Positions 39,008 through 52,090 of a DNA stretch of 64,000 bases are shown here, piece after piece. Location of the stretch: the NCBI RefSeq assembly GCF_021018805.1, contig NC_086257.1:15310693-15374692 (forward strand), written 5' to 3'. The DNA comes from Prinia subflava (lineage: Eukaryota; Chordata; Aves; Passeriformes; Cisticolidae). The notes below the pieces were generated by a model, which was given only the letters and a program-made list of their open reading frames with translations, made no database searches and had not been told where the DNA came from. Both the position numbers and the translations under genes were made by a program. How positions within the stretch are numbered: the stretch's first letter is position 1; every line of letters begins with the position of its first letter.

Positions 39008-42000
39008 GCAAACAGCTTGACCTTACAGTAATGGCATCAATTCCTCTGTCTGTGCAAATAAGAGATGCCCTAAACCAACCCCCTGCACCCTGCAGTGCAG
39101 GGACAGAACTGGGTGAATCCTACAGCTGCAGTCCATGAACAGTGCAAAGGACCCAAGGGTGGGTGAAGAAGACCCCTCCACAATTATGTCATTAAAGGAC
39201 AGACCCTATTTAAGCACATAAAAGCAGCAGAACTCAGGCAGAGAAAGAGGTGACACATTTTAGGCCAGAAAGAGTTGTCACAGTATGAGGCAAGGCTTGT
39301 GCCTCTTTTTGTAGTGCATCTATTCAGCAGTGCTGGTCTTGATGGATCAAAACCCCTGTGCCTGCTCCCCCTGGGAAGTGTCAGAGTCTGAGTGTGCTGG
39401 ATTGTGTGCTAAAAGTTGTGCTTTGTAACACTGAGCTGAACACTGCTGTGGTAGCAGTGGAAAAACACTCCTCCATCCTCTACTGCCCAATGCCAGAATA
39501 CCCAATGCAATGCTATGCTAGCCAGAGTGTACAAACACATGGTTTGAAGGAAAAATTCAAAAGGATTTGAGTCATGGGAGCATAAAAAAATTCTCAAAAA
39601 ACCAAATAGAACATATCAGTCATGTTGTAACTTAGAAAGCCAAAATTTCCTCCCAAAGACAGCAGTGAAACAGTTTCCAAGATTCCAGGACGCATCTCTG
39701 TCTGGAGCTAATAAAGATGTTTTTTAATCCAAGTCTCAAGCCCCGTAAAATCCATTTCTGACAATAAGAACCCAGCCAGCTGAAGAAATCACACCATCCC
39801 TTCCTAACCCACCTTTTGCTCACAGGTAGCATTGTAGTCCATCCAGCCCACCCCTCCAGCACTGCCATGCCCATCACGGTGCCCACTGCACACCTCCCAT
39901 GGATTAAGGCCCTTTTCCATCTCCTTTTTGCAGCCAGCTGTGTGTTTTTCCAAGCAGGAATGTGGAGCAGGCTGGGAGACAGTGGTGGGAAGACAAATGC
40001 AGTCCTGACCCACATCATCCCAATGAACACTTCCATCCCTGCCTTGACCCTCTCTGGCACATCCCAGGGTATTTTCTGCATGCTGATTTCAGCTGGAGCT
40101 GCAACAAGAGCTCTTCCAGAGCAGTCTTTTCTGTCACATCTCCCCTACATCTAATAAAGGGTGGTTTTGGTTTTGCCTCCAGCTGAGGCAGTTTCAGAGC
40201 TTGGGTCCACTCATCTCCAGGGTCTATTTCCTAACTACTCAAAACCACCTGGGTGTATTGAAACTCCACTTTCTCTTCCTGGCTGCATCAGAGAAAATGG
40301 TCAGAACTGCCTTTTCTGGTGGAGTCAGTCCTGAACGAGAGTGAATTAGAGCATGACTAAACAACTAGGCCATGTGGGAGCTATAGGTGGAAGAAAACCT
40401 ACTTTCTAGGTACTCAGATGCTGCTTGCCTTAAATACACGGAGCAAAGGTGACACCAGCACTGGGGTGCTTGCAAGAGTTGTTGGTAGGGCTGGTTAAAA
40501 TATCTTTCCCTAGGAGGTACCAGTAACTCTCCAGCATCACTCCCAAGGCACATACATGCCAGCCCAAGCACGTGGCTTGTAGCGAGATGAAGTTATCTGG
40601 GATGAATTCCACCACGAGCATCAGACCCATTTAATAGCAATCCCCTTGTGCTCCCTTAAAGAAAGAGCAGTAAAAACCAAAACAACCCCCCACACTCCCT
40701 GTGTGTAAACATCAGCAAAAACTAAGCAGTTTAATATATTTTGCAAAAGTAAAACCAGAGTAAATGCTTTGCCTCCAACCCATCAGGAACATATTATTAC
40801 CACATTGTCTTCGGTGATTATTCAAGCAATGCATTTAAATGTTCAGGGAGAAGAATGTTTGCTAAAATATTGTTATGTAACGTGGGGAAAATTACTAATT
40901 CTGCCCTTGATCTTTTCCTATTTTGCTCCAAGTAAGAGTCATTAGAACTCATTCTCTGGTCAAAGCAGCAGCACGGCCGAATTCTGACCCAATTCCCCCG
41001 GTGGCTTTTACAGTGGGCCGATCCTATCCCAGGCAGCTGAGCTGTTCCCGAATTACTGAGCATAACTGTCCTCTGAATCAGTCCTCCAGGGCTGAACTTT
41101 TCCAAAGACAGGTGGAATAAACAACGCACATTTCTCCACGCTCCCTGCTGACGGAGGTCAGAGATCATGTACTTCCCGTTCCTCATGGCTTGTGAGGAGT
41201 CTGGAGCCTTCCACACGAGCCAAGTGGGGCCAGCTCCATCCAGCAGTGGTGTGCATACTTCAGCAACTGCTGATTCACGGAGTGGGATTGCTACATGAAT
41301 TCCTCTCCCGACAGCAGATGCAGAAGATGAAGACCTGTTCTGTGTATCCTTATTTCCAGTCTATTTGCATCAATAGTGTACACACAAGACAAATAGACCT
41401 GTCTGTTCTTACAGACAGCTATGGAAAGCTGACATTTTCCTAACCTAGTGGAAAAATAAAAATTAAAGAAAAGCAACTACAAAGAAAGAAAACCAGAGGC
41501 TGAAAATTTTTCAATAGCCTTCTTTAAGCTGTGACCCAGTCCAGCCTGTATTGGACTAAAACCTGTCCTGCATGTACAGAAAGAAGGTGACACTGACCCT
41601 GGGCTGTATGCATGGAAGAGTTCTAGTTACAGCCAGTATGAAAAAACAGTGTTGTTTAAAGCTCCAGAAAGGCCCTGACTTCCCCTCCTAAATGAACCAT
41701 TTGCATAGGAAATGCCTAATTCTGCCATGCTTTTGAGAATCCCCTTTTCACTACTGTGAAGAAAAAAAAAATGTTCTTGGGGTTTCTTTTCAAAGCTTTT
41801 AGATTCTAGCCTTCAAAACATGTGATTTAAGATTTTCATTTTGGGGGATAACTGGGATGAAAACAGCAGTTCTCAATGATCTTCAGCTGAAATCCATTTC
41901 TTGGGCAACTTTCTCTCTAAGTCACTGGAGAAGCAGGGATGGGTTTTAGCTCTCACAAAGCTGTGTTACCCCACCAGGTGATATATCACAGCTCAAGTAT

Positions 42001-45000
42001 CTGCAGTCCTGATCAGGCTGGGATTGTTTTTTATCCTTCCTATAACCTCCAGCTAGGAGCATAACACTATGCATGATTAGATAGGCTGGACAAGTCTACA
42101 TCTTGCTTAACTTGGAGGTAAGGGAGGAAATTTATTGAAATCAAGTATTTGGGATTTATCCAGATATTTCCACAGCCAGAATCCAGCACCTTGGGTCCAA
42201 CCCTATAAATATTCTCTCCCTTTTTCTAAGACTGAGGTTCAAAGGCACTCATAAAGCTCTGTCACTGCATTAACCCATTCCAGTGAGATTTACCCAATCT
42301 GCCACACAGGTCCTAATTGTCACCCACTGGACACCTGATACAACACTGCTGTTATTTTTCATTAACCACATCCAAAATAAAATGACCAGCTCAGTGAGTC
42401 TGACTTGAATCCATGTCCCCTCAGTAACAGCAAGGGCTGCTCTCAGTGGAGGAAAATGCATCAGCCTGCTAAAGGATGGTGAAGCAGAATGTCCCTGACC
42501 ATACTGGGAAGTTCTGGAAGGCAAATAAGGCTCCTTCTCCAGCTAGAGCACCAGGGCTCATTTTGCAATTAGGCAAGAGAAGATAAAGGGACAAGCAAAT
42601 TTCCTGCTGTGATGGGGCATTTGCAATGCAGTCTCTATAACTGCATCTCATTCCTAGCAGTACCAGTCTACACAGTGCTGGGTTATTATGTAGTGTCTTG
42701 GACTGCTTGGAGGTAATAAGCATTCACCGAAAATGGACTGCTATTAGCCACTGGCAAAAGCTGATTATAATAGTGCCAGCACTGGAATATGTTTTCCACC
42801 CATTTACAAGAGGAGTAAAATAACAGGAGGGGAAAAAAAAATCACATTTGCCAGTGTTTGGAGCGTAGTGTGCTCTACATACAATTATCGAGAGAATGAC
42901 AGGAAATTGACCCATTTACTCAGAAAAGTTCCTATCGTGTTCTGCACTATTTCATTTCATGCCCATTTGAGAACAAGTCATTTCTCTTCAGGGCAGAAGA
43001 TAAATTGTCAGCTCGTACACACATCTCTTTCCATTGCCAGGCACAAAAATATCACAAAGAAACATTTTTCCTGCCCTCTGCTTAATTTTCTTCTTCTTCT
43101 TCATCTTCTCTAATAAATGGTGCTAACTATAAAAGTCAACAGACTGTAAATAAACTCAATTCTATTCCTACCTTACCTTATGATTGATTTTTGGACATAA
43201 TGTATTCCACCCACAAGGTCTCTTATCTGATTTAACTGCTTTTCTCAGCACCAAAGAAAAATCAGATAACCTCGGTGGAATAGCTTCATGTAAAAACAGA
43301 AACATTTGGCAACTACAGTTTTCCTACTGGCACATTGCAATACAGGCTGTAGAGCACATCAGTGCCTGGTTCCATGTCAGCCTGGGCAGAGTAATGGGTA
43401 TTTAGGCAGAGGGGCTGCCAGCAGGGCCATTTCAGAAACAGCAGCAGGAAAAGGTGCTTGGGTTATGCGTGTACACCTTGGACAGGGTGTGGGGAAGACC
43501 CAGGCAACTTCCCAGCTCTGCCCTTGGACAGACCCTGCCCATTTAAGACAACCACTTCTCTCACTCTGAATGTGCTTGACAGAGGGCAAAAGAGCAACTG
43601 GATCCCCATCATGGACAGGAAATTCACACAAAAATTGCTGTCTTCAGGATCCAGAGACCTGAAGATAGCAAGGTCCACGGGGAGAGGCAGCTTGTGCATG
43701 CAAGAAGAAAAAAGGACATCATGGAACTATCTCTATCTACATCCTAAGCTCAGGATTCCAGAGAATTGAGCTTGCAGTTCCTGCTCCATTCAAGTGGCAG
43801 TGCTCAGCTCTAGTTAATATCAAGGACATCAATCAGCAGAGAATTCCACAGCATCCCTGATGGAAGTGCCAGCAGTCTGGGCTTGCAAGAACACAGGTGT
43901 CTCCTGTGCTGTGCAGCTGGAGAACTGCTAATGCAGGATGAGCCATGGGCACCGAGGAGCCAGCACGGCAGTAATTCTGCAGTCCCCAGCTCCTGTCAGA
44001 TCCATCAAACACCACTGCAGTCCACAGCTGGTTTCTTTCCTCCCTCACACCAGTTTCTTGAGGTTTAAATTAGAGCAGCTCCACAAACCCACAGTTCACA
44101 CAACTTTTCCTGCAGCTGGCACATTGGCCAGCACAGCCCAGCTTATCCTCCAGCCCTTGCTCTGCGAGGTGCAACTTCTTTCACATGTCCATAGTGCACA
44201 CAGTGCTGAACAACACGCTGTTCATTTGCCCCGGAACTTTGTATTCCATCTGATCACTCAACACTGTTCTTTCACCTGGATAGTAGCTTCCCTGTGCTCT
44301 TCCATCCTGGAGCATCATTTCTAGGAGTAAAAATTACCAATCATTTGGAGCAGGAAATGAGATGGATACGGGAGCTCAGAGCCAGAACCAGCCTCACTAG
44401 TTGCAGCACTCCATTCCTATGCTGAGCACAGCAAATCTCATGTTTTGCACAGAAACCAGCCATGGGAAGTGTTATTCTGGCTTTGACTATGATGGAGATA
44501 CACAGAATATCAGCTTGGGAAGTGCAAAGGGAAGAAGAGCCTTTCTTCCCAAACAAGCAAAATATTAAAGGCTCTGCTAATTCACATCTGGACTACTTCC
44601 CCTCTCCTCACCAAACCTGTTCCCCAGGTAGTAAAAGGGATTAGCAGAATAACAAAAGGAGAAATTTCCAGGTCAAGATTCATATGGAAATTATAGTCAA
44701 AACCAAATTCTTTGGGTCTGGTCTTTATCCCGGGCAAAAGCTCTTTGCTCCTGCTTAGTACAGAGCCCAGCTGCCTCTGAAACCCAGAGTCTGCACATAC
44801 CTACAGGGAACGTGAAAAAGAGGGAGAGAGGAATAAAACAGCTCCCTACCTCACAGTGAGAGGGTTTTGTTCCTCTCTGGCCAACAGTATGGATAACTAG
44901 ACATGTGCAAGACAACAGCAGAGATCATCACCTACTGGGGAACAGGATTGCTGTTCCCCTCTGTGAGGGCAGCCAGATTCACTCAACTCCCTAGGAAAAA

Positions 45001-48000
45001 CAGTGGAAGCATTAAGAGACTCTTTTACCTTCCTGTCTTCATCAGTTGAGGAAGGAATTTCCTGTGGCTCATTACACATTTTAGCACCAAGGTAGTGATT
45101 GTCCTCTAACTGCAAACATCTGCCTCCAGCCTGGGGGAGAGCCCAGCTCTGATCCCAGCTCCTTGGGCACTGCAGGACAGGATGGTGGTCCCTCACCTCC
45201 TGCCCCGTGGAGCACACACAGAAATGGGAACATCACCATTCCAGAAATGGGATCCAGCACTGGAGGGGCCAGCTCCTGACTGTGTGCAGCCTCCTGCTCT
45301 GTGCCAACCCCATCCAGTCCCCCACCCAGCTGCACCCCTGCCTGATCAAAGTCCACAGAGGCCTTTGGGTCTGTTACCAGGAGCCAAACTCTTCCCTTAA
45401 GGTCAGATTCAAAGCCCACCAATCCACATATCTGTGGCAATTTTTCCACTGATGAGATATAGCTCCAGTTTGCACTCAGGTGATAGCTTGCTGCTTATCC
45501 ACAGACCAGGCTCATTGGGCTCACTCTTGGTCCCTTAAAAAATAACCAAATTCTTCCTAATATGGAGAAAAAGGAGACAAGGCTCTTCACATGCCCCATT
45601 CCCTCACCTTGCTTCCTACTCCTTTGTTTATAAATGTTGAAGTATGAGGTTCATATTAATGCCATAGCCCTGAAGTTCTGTTGCTTGCCCCCCAAGGGTG
45701 AGACCAGGGATGGACCCATCCACCATCTGTGCAGGAGGAAACTCCCTTGCACAGTTGGAGGAAATTTGCCTCCAACTCCCCACCTTGCTTCATACAAAAA
45801 TTCTCACCTTCTCTCGACATGAGAAAAAAAAAAGGAAGAAAGAAAACAAATATCTTCCTCTGCCAACACATACATGTGTACATATGCACAAATACTTAGG
45901 AAAAATTGAGAATCTGTAGATGGAGGGGTTAGTGCCAGATTTTAAAATTATTAAACATTATGTACAAAGAAAACATAATGAGCTCCTACGGGATGTAGAA
46001 AAAATTACCCATGAATGAGAGGAAAATGGATAACCACTCCTGGGTTTGCCACTGGTGAATTATTTAATAATCACTCCCCAGCAGATGGAATATATTTATC
46101 TACCCCATTGGAGCACACTTTGCAATTTATTTACACTGCTTTAAAATATGATTATTTATTTAAAAAATAAACAAGGTAACCACATGGGAAAAGGGAAGGA
46201 AACAAGTTTAAAGGGGGGAAAAGTATGTTTTGAGCTTTTCATTTAATTTTAGGGAATTTCTACTAAAATTCACTTGAATCTTCCTTACTTCCACTTTAAA
46301 AAACAGAAATTGAAAATTCTTTTGATCAAACCAGTTTAGATTCTTCACACACTCAAGAGGATCACTCTGTGAGATGGGCTCTGTGTCTCATGTCTTTCAT
46401 TAGCCACATTGTCTTGGGCACCACAAATTGGATTCAGCTCGTATTAATTTTAAAGAAAACATTTAAATTGGGATCAGTGGGAGCAGGCCCATAACTTAGG
46501 CTAATTTGTTTTATGGGATCCAGTCCCTTATCTAAGTTAGAGTGACTCTAACTCAGGGCTTAAACAGTACTCAGCCTTGCCATTTAATTAGCTACTTATT
46601 CTAAAATGCAAAGGGTGCCATTTAGCAAAGTTTGAAAATGCAAAAGGTACCCTTTAGTACTGTATAAGTGCATGAGTGTACTGCCTGCTCCCAAAATTAA
46701 AGTAGCAGTTGTGAGCAAAAGGCTCTGCCCACTCAACAGCAAAGTGTGCTACTTATAATTGAAGACTGATTTGGACAAACCTGAGGCAAGGCCCACCAGA
46801 GGAGGCAATACCTTTCCTGGGCAAGTGCCAAATCATTTCAGACTCAATTCAGGCTTCCAGATTCTCCCTGTGCAAGTCTGTGTGTATGTATAGGTATACA
46901 TTAGCCATGGAGGGCTGCACAGAAACTCTATTACCCAGCTGGGTGCAGATGTTTTTAGGAGCCAAAGTCATCTGGGAGAGGGCAGGTCAAGAGAAACCCT
47001 GCAGTGTAACACAAGCTTTCCTACCTTGCCCAAAGGAAAAAAAAAAACCCAACCCCAAGCCCTGAACCAATGTTCCCTCACCAAAGAAAAAACTAGTTGC
47101 TGTTGGTGAAACCTCTTCACAAATTTTTCAACAATCCATTCCAATTTCCTCTAAAACCAGTGAAGTTTATATCTCAAATGTGAAGAGTCCCATGGTGAAA
47201 CCATCAGTGGTTATTGAAGACATAACACTTTCTAAAGTGACCGAAGAATTAGATGACTTATTACTAAGAGTTTAAGTCTCATTGTCAAGAGTGGATTAGC
47301 AAACCAAGAACAGCCTATCCCTCAGTCATTTATGTGCTCCTGAAGAAGTTTCTCCAGGTCCTAATGATATTTTCTCTCTCACACCTTGCTTCCTATCCCC
47401 AGACCAAGAAAATCTGCAACTAAGATGAATCAAGAATAGGTATTTTGTAAAAGGTTTTACCTTAAAAGAAATAGAAATATGATAGACTAAAATCCATCTG
47501 CAGACATGGATGTCAGTGTTTTACCAGCTAGCTAGTTCAGCAAAAGGGCTGCTCTATAAATAATCTAGTACAGTGAATGTTATACATCTTTGAAGTAAAA
47601 ATGGACTAGTAGAATATTCTTACTTAGTTCGGGTTGAGGAGAGCAAATCAACTCGTCCTCCTTACTAGGAAAAGGCTCAAACATAAGTAAATCCTCTCTT
47701 GAACTGGGAGTGCTGCACTTTCAGCAAAAAATCTAAACTGACCTCTACAGTCTCAACATCCTGGAAGAGTAAGAGCAAATTCACTGTATGTTATTTCTGG
47801 AAAGAGAGAGATCAGATTTCAAATATTACTTCCACCACAACAATCTAACACCTGAAGACAGACAGTACAGATGTGCATGTCTAGTGGGATGTGGACAATA
47901 CAGACAAGGGAGCAAAGTCCTCCCTACATCCTCCTGAGAAGGAAAGATGGAAATGTTAAAACACCTTGCGTGGAGTTATGCACTCGTTTATTTTAAAGAC

Positions 48001-51000
48001 AGAAAGGATTAAATACATCTACATAAAGGAAAGAAAAAGTGTTTAAACAACAATAAAAAAAAAGATTTAGTGGCATTAATAAAGAACTCCCTTAAACCAG
48101 CATGTCACCATTAAAGTAATGAATAGGGCATGCAAGACATTTCAGTGGAAAGAGAGCAGTGCTCGCACTGGAGCCTTTTAAGTTTTCACATGACCTCAAG
48201 ACAGACTACGGCATTCCTGTGCAAAAGTACCCTCTAAAAAAGAGATGGGGGCATTCAAGTCTATAAAAGAGTGATTTTAAAATTTAAATGATATGGTCTA
48301 AGCCTAAAATGCAAAGGTTAAGGGAATATTAGAAGGGCAATAATTCTATCTGATTAAACTTTTATCCAAAGTGACAATAAAATGTTCAAAATGAATTAAG
48401 GACTTTATTAACAGATGCAGAGGCTCTATAAAAAGAGTTTGAAATCTAAGTACCAGAGAGGAGAGGTTTAATTTTTTTTTTGTCGGGATGGAGGTGATAT
48501 TACTATAAAACTTTAATCTTATTGCCATGCCACAGTGAAAATAAAACTGTCAGAGGTAATAGAGCAAATCAGGACTGCTTTCTCTCTCCACTCTGTTGCA
48601 AGGGCCTCTTTCCAGAATATAAGAATAGGCATGTTCTATGTATGGCATTGATCCCATAGGTGACAGACACATGTGGACAGGTTATGGGTTGATGATTCAC
48701 CTGGGATTCTGCTGGTTGCAACAATCCCAAGGTGGTAAGTACAGGTAAATGATATGGATAATTTCAAATGAGTACTGAGCAAAAACTGGTGCTGTGCCAC
48801 CAGGGACTCTTCAGAACATTTCAGCCTTTCCAAAATGGAATTCACTATTTCAGGTGAGTTTTAAACATTTTGCTTGTTTCTTAGTACCTGTATGTAGTAA
48901 GAGTATAACACCAATTTCCAAGCTCTCAAACAAAGGCATTTCACTACTTTAGAATGATCAAGTTCAAGCCAGCCATAAATCTGTAGAACAGGATAAAAAA
49001 TCAGGAGTTTTTCTGAAAATTATTGTTAAATGCTAGCTATGATTTAGAGAACAGCTCAGCTCAGGGCATTTAGCACCCATGATTTTGGCCATCACTTATT
49101 TTTCCTTCTGTTTTGCTGCTGCTAAATTCTGGCAACTTGGTTGCCTTGGTGATGGCTGCAGTGCCTGTGGCAGATGCACTGGAAGACATCCTGCAAAGTG
49201 GTTTGGCTTTTCTGGGAACTCTTGAGCCTTTTGCATGTTGGCAGGAATGCTGTGATGGCCACCTGTGCCTGTTCCATCATCTCTGCCCCGCCAGTGTCAG
49301 CACTGGGCACGGTCTGGCCCCCAGCCTGCCCCTGTCACACCCTCCACAGGAGCACCCAGGGCTCAACCTCTCTCAGTCCCCACAGAGCCCCATCACGCTA
49401 CAGCTGCCCCCCATTCCCTGCTAAGGAGCCCAAAAGGCACCTTTAGGGATTCCCACATTCTCCTTTGGCCCTGCAGCACCCACGGGAAAAGCACAGCTCC
49501 TCAGAGGAGCAAACGACTGCAAATTGCCGGGGAGACTAGGATGTCAAACAAATATTTTTCTTTTCACAACAGAACATAAATATTTGGCAGCACATTCAAT
49601 TTAAAAAGTCTAGAAGTTACTCAAAGAGATTGGCGAACGTTGCTATGAGGTTCGTTTGCTTCCTAAAATATGACCAGCCACAGATGGCTTGCTGTAGGAA
49701 ATATTAAATAAAATTTTTAAAGTGTTGTCTGGCTTGAACACAGATTGCATTTACACAGATACCTTTGTTGGTGGAACGCCAAGATGGTGTATTGGTTCAA
49801 ACACGACCTTAAACAAAAAACTACCTTGTCAGGAGCTAATGGAATATTCATACTTAAAATCTCAATCCCTGATAACATCTGAGAATTAATTTACATTTCA
49901 ACACTGTAATTTTTCCCCCTCTTGTTGTATTTCCCTTCACAAACAAGGGAAAATATCTGGGTTTAGCCAGCAGCAACTTTTAGGTTTTGGGCACAATAAC
50001 CATTACTTTTTGCATCTTCAAAGCAGTTTGAAAAAACACCTACATAAAAAATGTTAAGTGACAGGAGACTCTGGAAGGCCACTCAATGTTAAGGAGTCAA
50101 ACAGCAAGGATGCAAATACAATGAGCTGCAGCATTATACACATTAGTAGATTGACTTCAGCAAGAAAATAAAAATCAAAACAATGCAAAGATTTTTTTCA
50201 ATGGCCAGCATCTGCAGGAGCACATTCCTACAGTGACTACAGACTAACACATCTGTGCTTCATAACCTCAGACCAAAGAGGTCACAAAGACTCTTGGTGT
50301 ACTTCTTTCCATGAAGCTCCATTTTTAACAAGAACAAAAGCCTTTGAAACCTGGGCATGTAACATAAGAACTGCCACCAGTCAGAAACTGCACTGCCTCA
50401 GAGAGCTGCGTGGTAAGTCGGCTTTGACAATTACAGCATCAGGTTGGTGTGGAAAACCTACACGGTACTTCTCTGTCAAATGTTTTCAGGAAACAGCAGC
50501 CAGGGAAAAGCAGGGACAACACTGAGCAGATCTCATCACTCATTTTCAGCAACCCAGATGCCCCGTGAGTTCCACGCTCACCAATGTGTGTGGTGCTATC
50601 CCTGCCTAACCCCACCAGAGGCTTCACAGAGCTGTGCGCACACAGCGGGACCAAGGGTCTCACTGACCGCTTCAGCCTCTCTGCTGTGTGAAGGCTGCTA
50701 CCTTCCAGTGCACGATAATCTCTTGTCCCCAGCAGATGCCACAGCGTCAGAGTTGAGCTATAATGTGGTTTTCTTTCTGCCCAAAATACCCCAGCGAATG
50801 ATTTTTCTCTTCTGTCAATATTGTACTTGGCCCACAGCTTTGTAATCAAAGCAGATGAGATGAAACAACAGTCTTACAATTTGCTTTGTCCCTACGTGAG
50901 TACCAGACAAACTCCATACTCTTAAAATCAATAAACTTTTTCTCCTGTCACCATTCCCATTTGTTGTACTTTCCCTACACTGACACGATTTTATTTTTTT

Positions 51001-52008
51001 CTAACCAGAAACCTCCCAGGCCCACTGGGGTTTCTGTGTGCGTGATGGCAAGTTAAACAGTTTCCCCCACTGCAAACAAACATCACATGCACGCAAATCA
51101 TGTCCTGGAGTGAAGAGCAGAGGCAGACACTAGAGGGAGGATCGACTCACAGACTGAGCTTTTGCCAGAGCAAATTCCTTGGAGTGTGGCTTCACCAAGG
51201 AGACGGCTCAAGTGGCATGCTGCAAGAGCCTGCTGGCTCCTGGCACTCAGGCTTGCAAATCACTGTCTGGGCTGAAGGAAGAGGCCATCTGGAATTGAGA
51301 GTGAGCAAGACAAACATTTTGCTCTCTTCAAGGCTGCTCAGGGAACCATACCTGCTAAATCCCAACACACCCATTCCAGGAGAGATTCAGCTCTGTTACT
51401 CACAGGTACTGCAGTATGCTTTGCCAGCAGCTGTGGTAAAAAATAACCAATACTCTATGGTTTGTTTACTTCAGTGACTTCCAATTTTTTTATGTCTGGA
51501 CACTGCAGTGCTTTGACATCACTGCATTAGAAAGGACAGAGCTCCATAATACACGGATCTGATGGAAACACACGCCTAAATTACAGGCCCAATTTCATAT
51601 AAATCACAGCCTTTCCAGAATAATTGTCTTCAGCAGTTTGAATTGACAAATAACTATGCAGGGTTACAAGCAAGCAGTAGGACTACACGGAAAGGAACAC
51701 TGTCATGGTACCTTCCACCCTCCTGGGTTTTCCAAGACTCCTCACTCAGCTTTCAGATGCTCGTTCATATTCATGTCCAGTCTCTAAACAGCAGTGATTG
51801 GAAGAGGGGAAGAAAGGTAGCTCCTTCACCTCAAGATGTTGGCAGGCTGAACTGCAAATAGGTAAAAAATTGGGGCATGGAAAACCTGAGCTGTACAATG
51901 CAGGATGTGTTTGTGGTCCTGAACGGGTCATTCAAGCTCTGAACTGGAACAAGTATGGCTAGAAATCATCCCTAGGTCTGCCCATGCCTAAACTTTAACT
52001 GCTCCTGA

Positions 52009-52090
52009 GGGATGTTTGTCCCACCTGTCCTTGAAGGCTTCCAGCGATGGAGATCCATGATCTAAACAAACTGCATTTAAACTTCTCAGG
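52009..52090 (-). mobile_element. Decayed CR1-like LINE fragment (3' region)
   Basis: The words TGTTTGTCCCACCTGTCCTTGAA, then CTTCCAGCGATGGAGATCCA, resemble the well-known CR1 segment reading CTTGAA...CTTCCAG.GATGG.G.TCCA. CR1 3' ends are most familiar in the orientation ending in ATTCTATG repeats; by that standard this copy lies on the minus strand. It is short and diverged, with no ORF and no tail. CR1 is the dominant LINE of birds and other sauropsids. The family is recognised from memory of the consensus, not from a search. Confidence 0.55.

Noticed and set aside
51890..51945. Possible further MIR-like core next to the CR1-like piece
   Set aside because: Only a handful of words match, too few to separate from chance.
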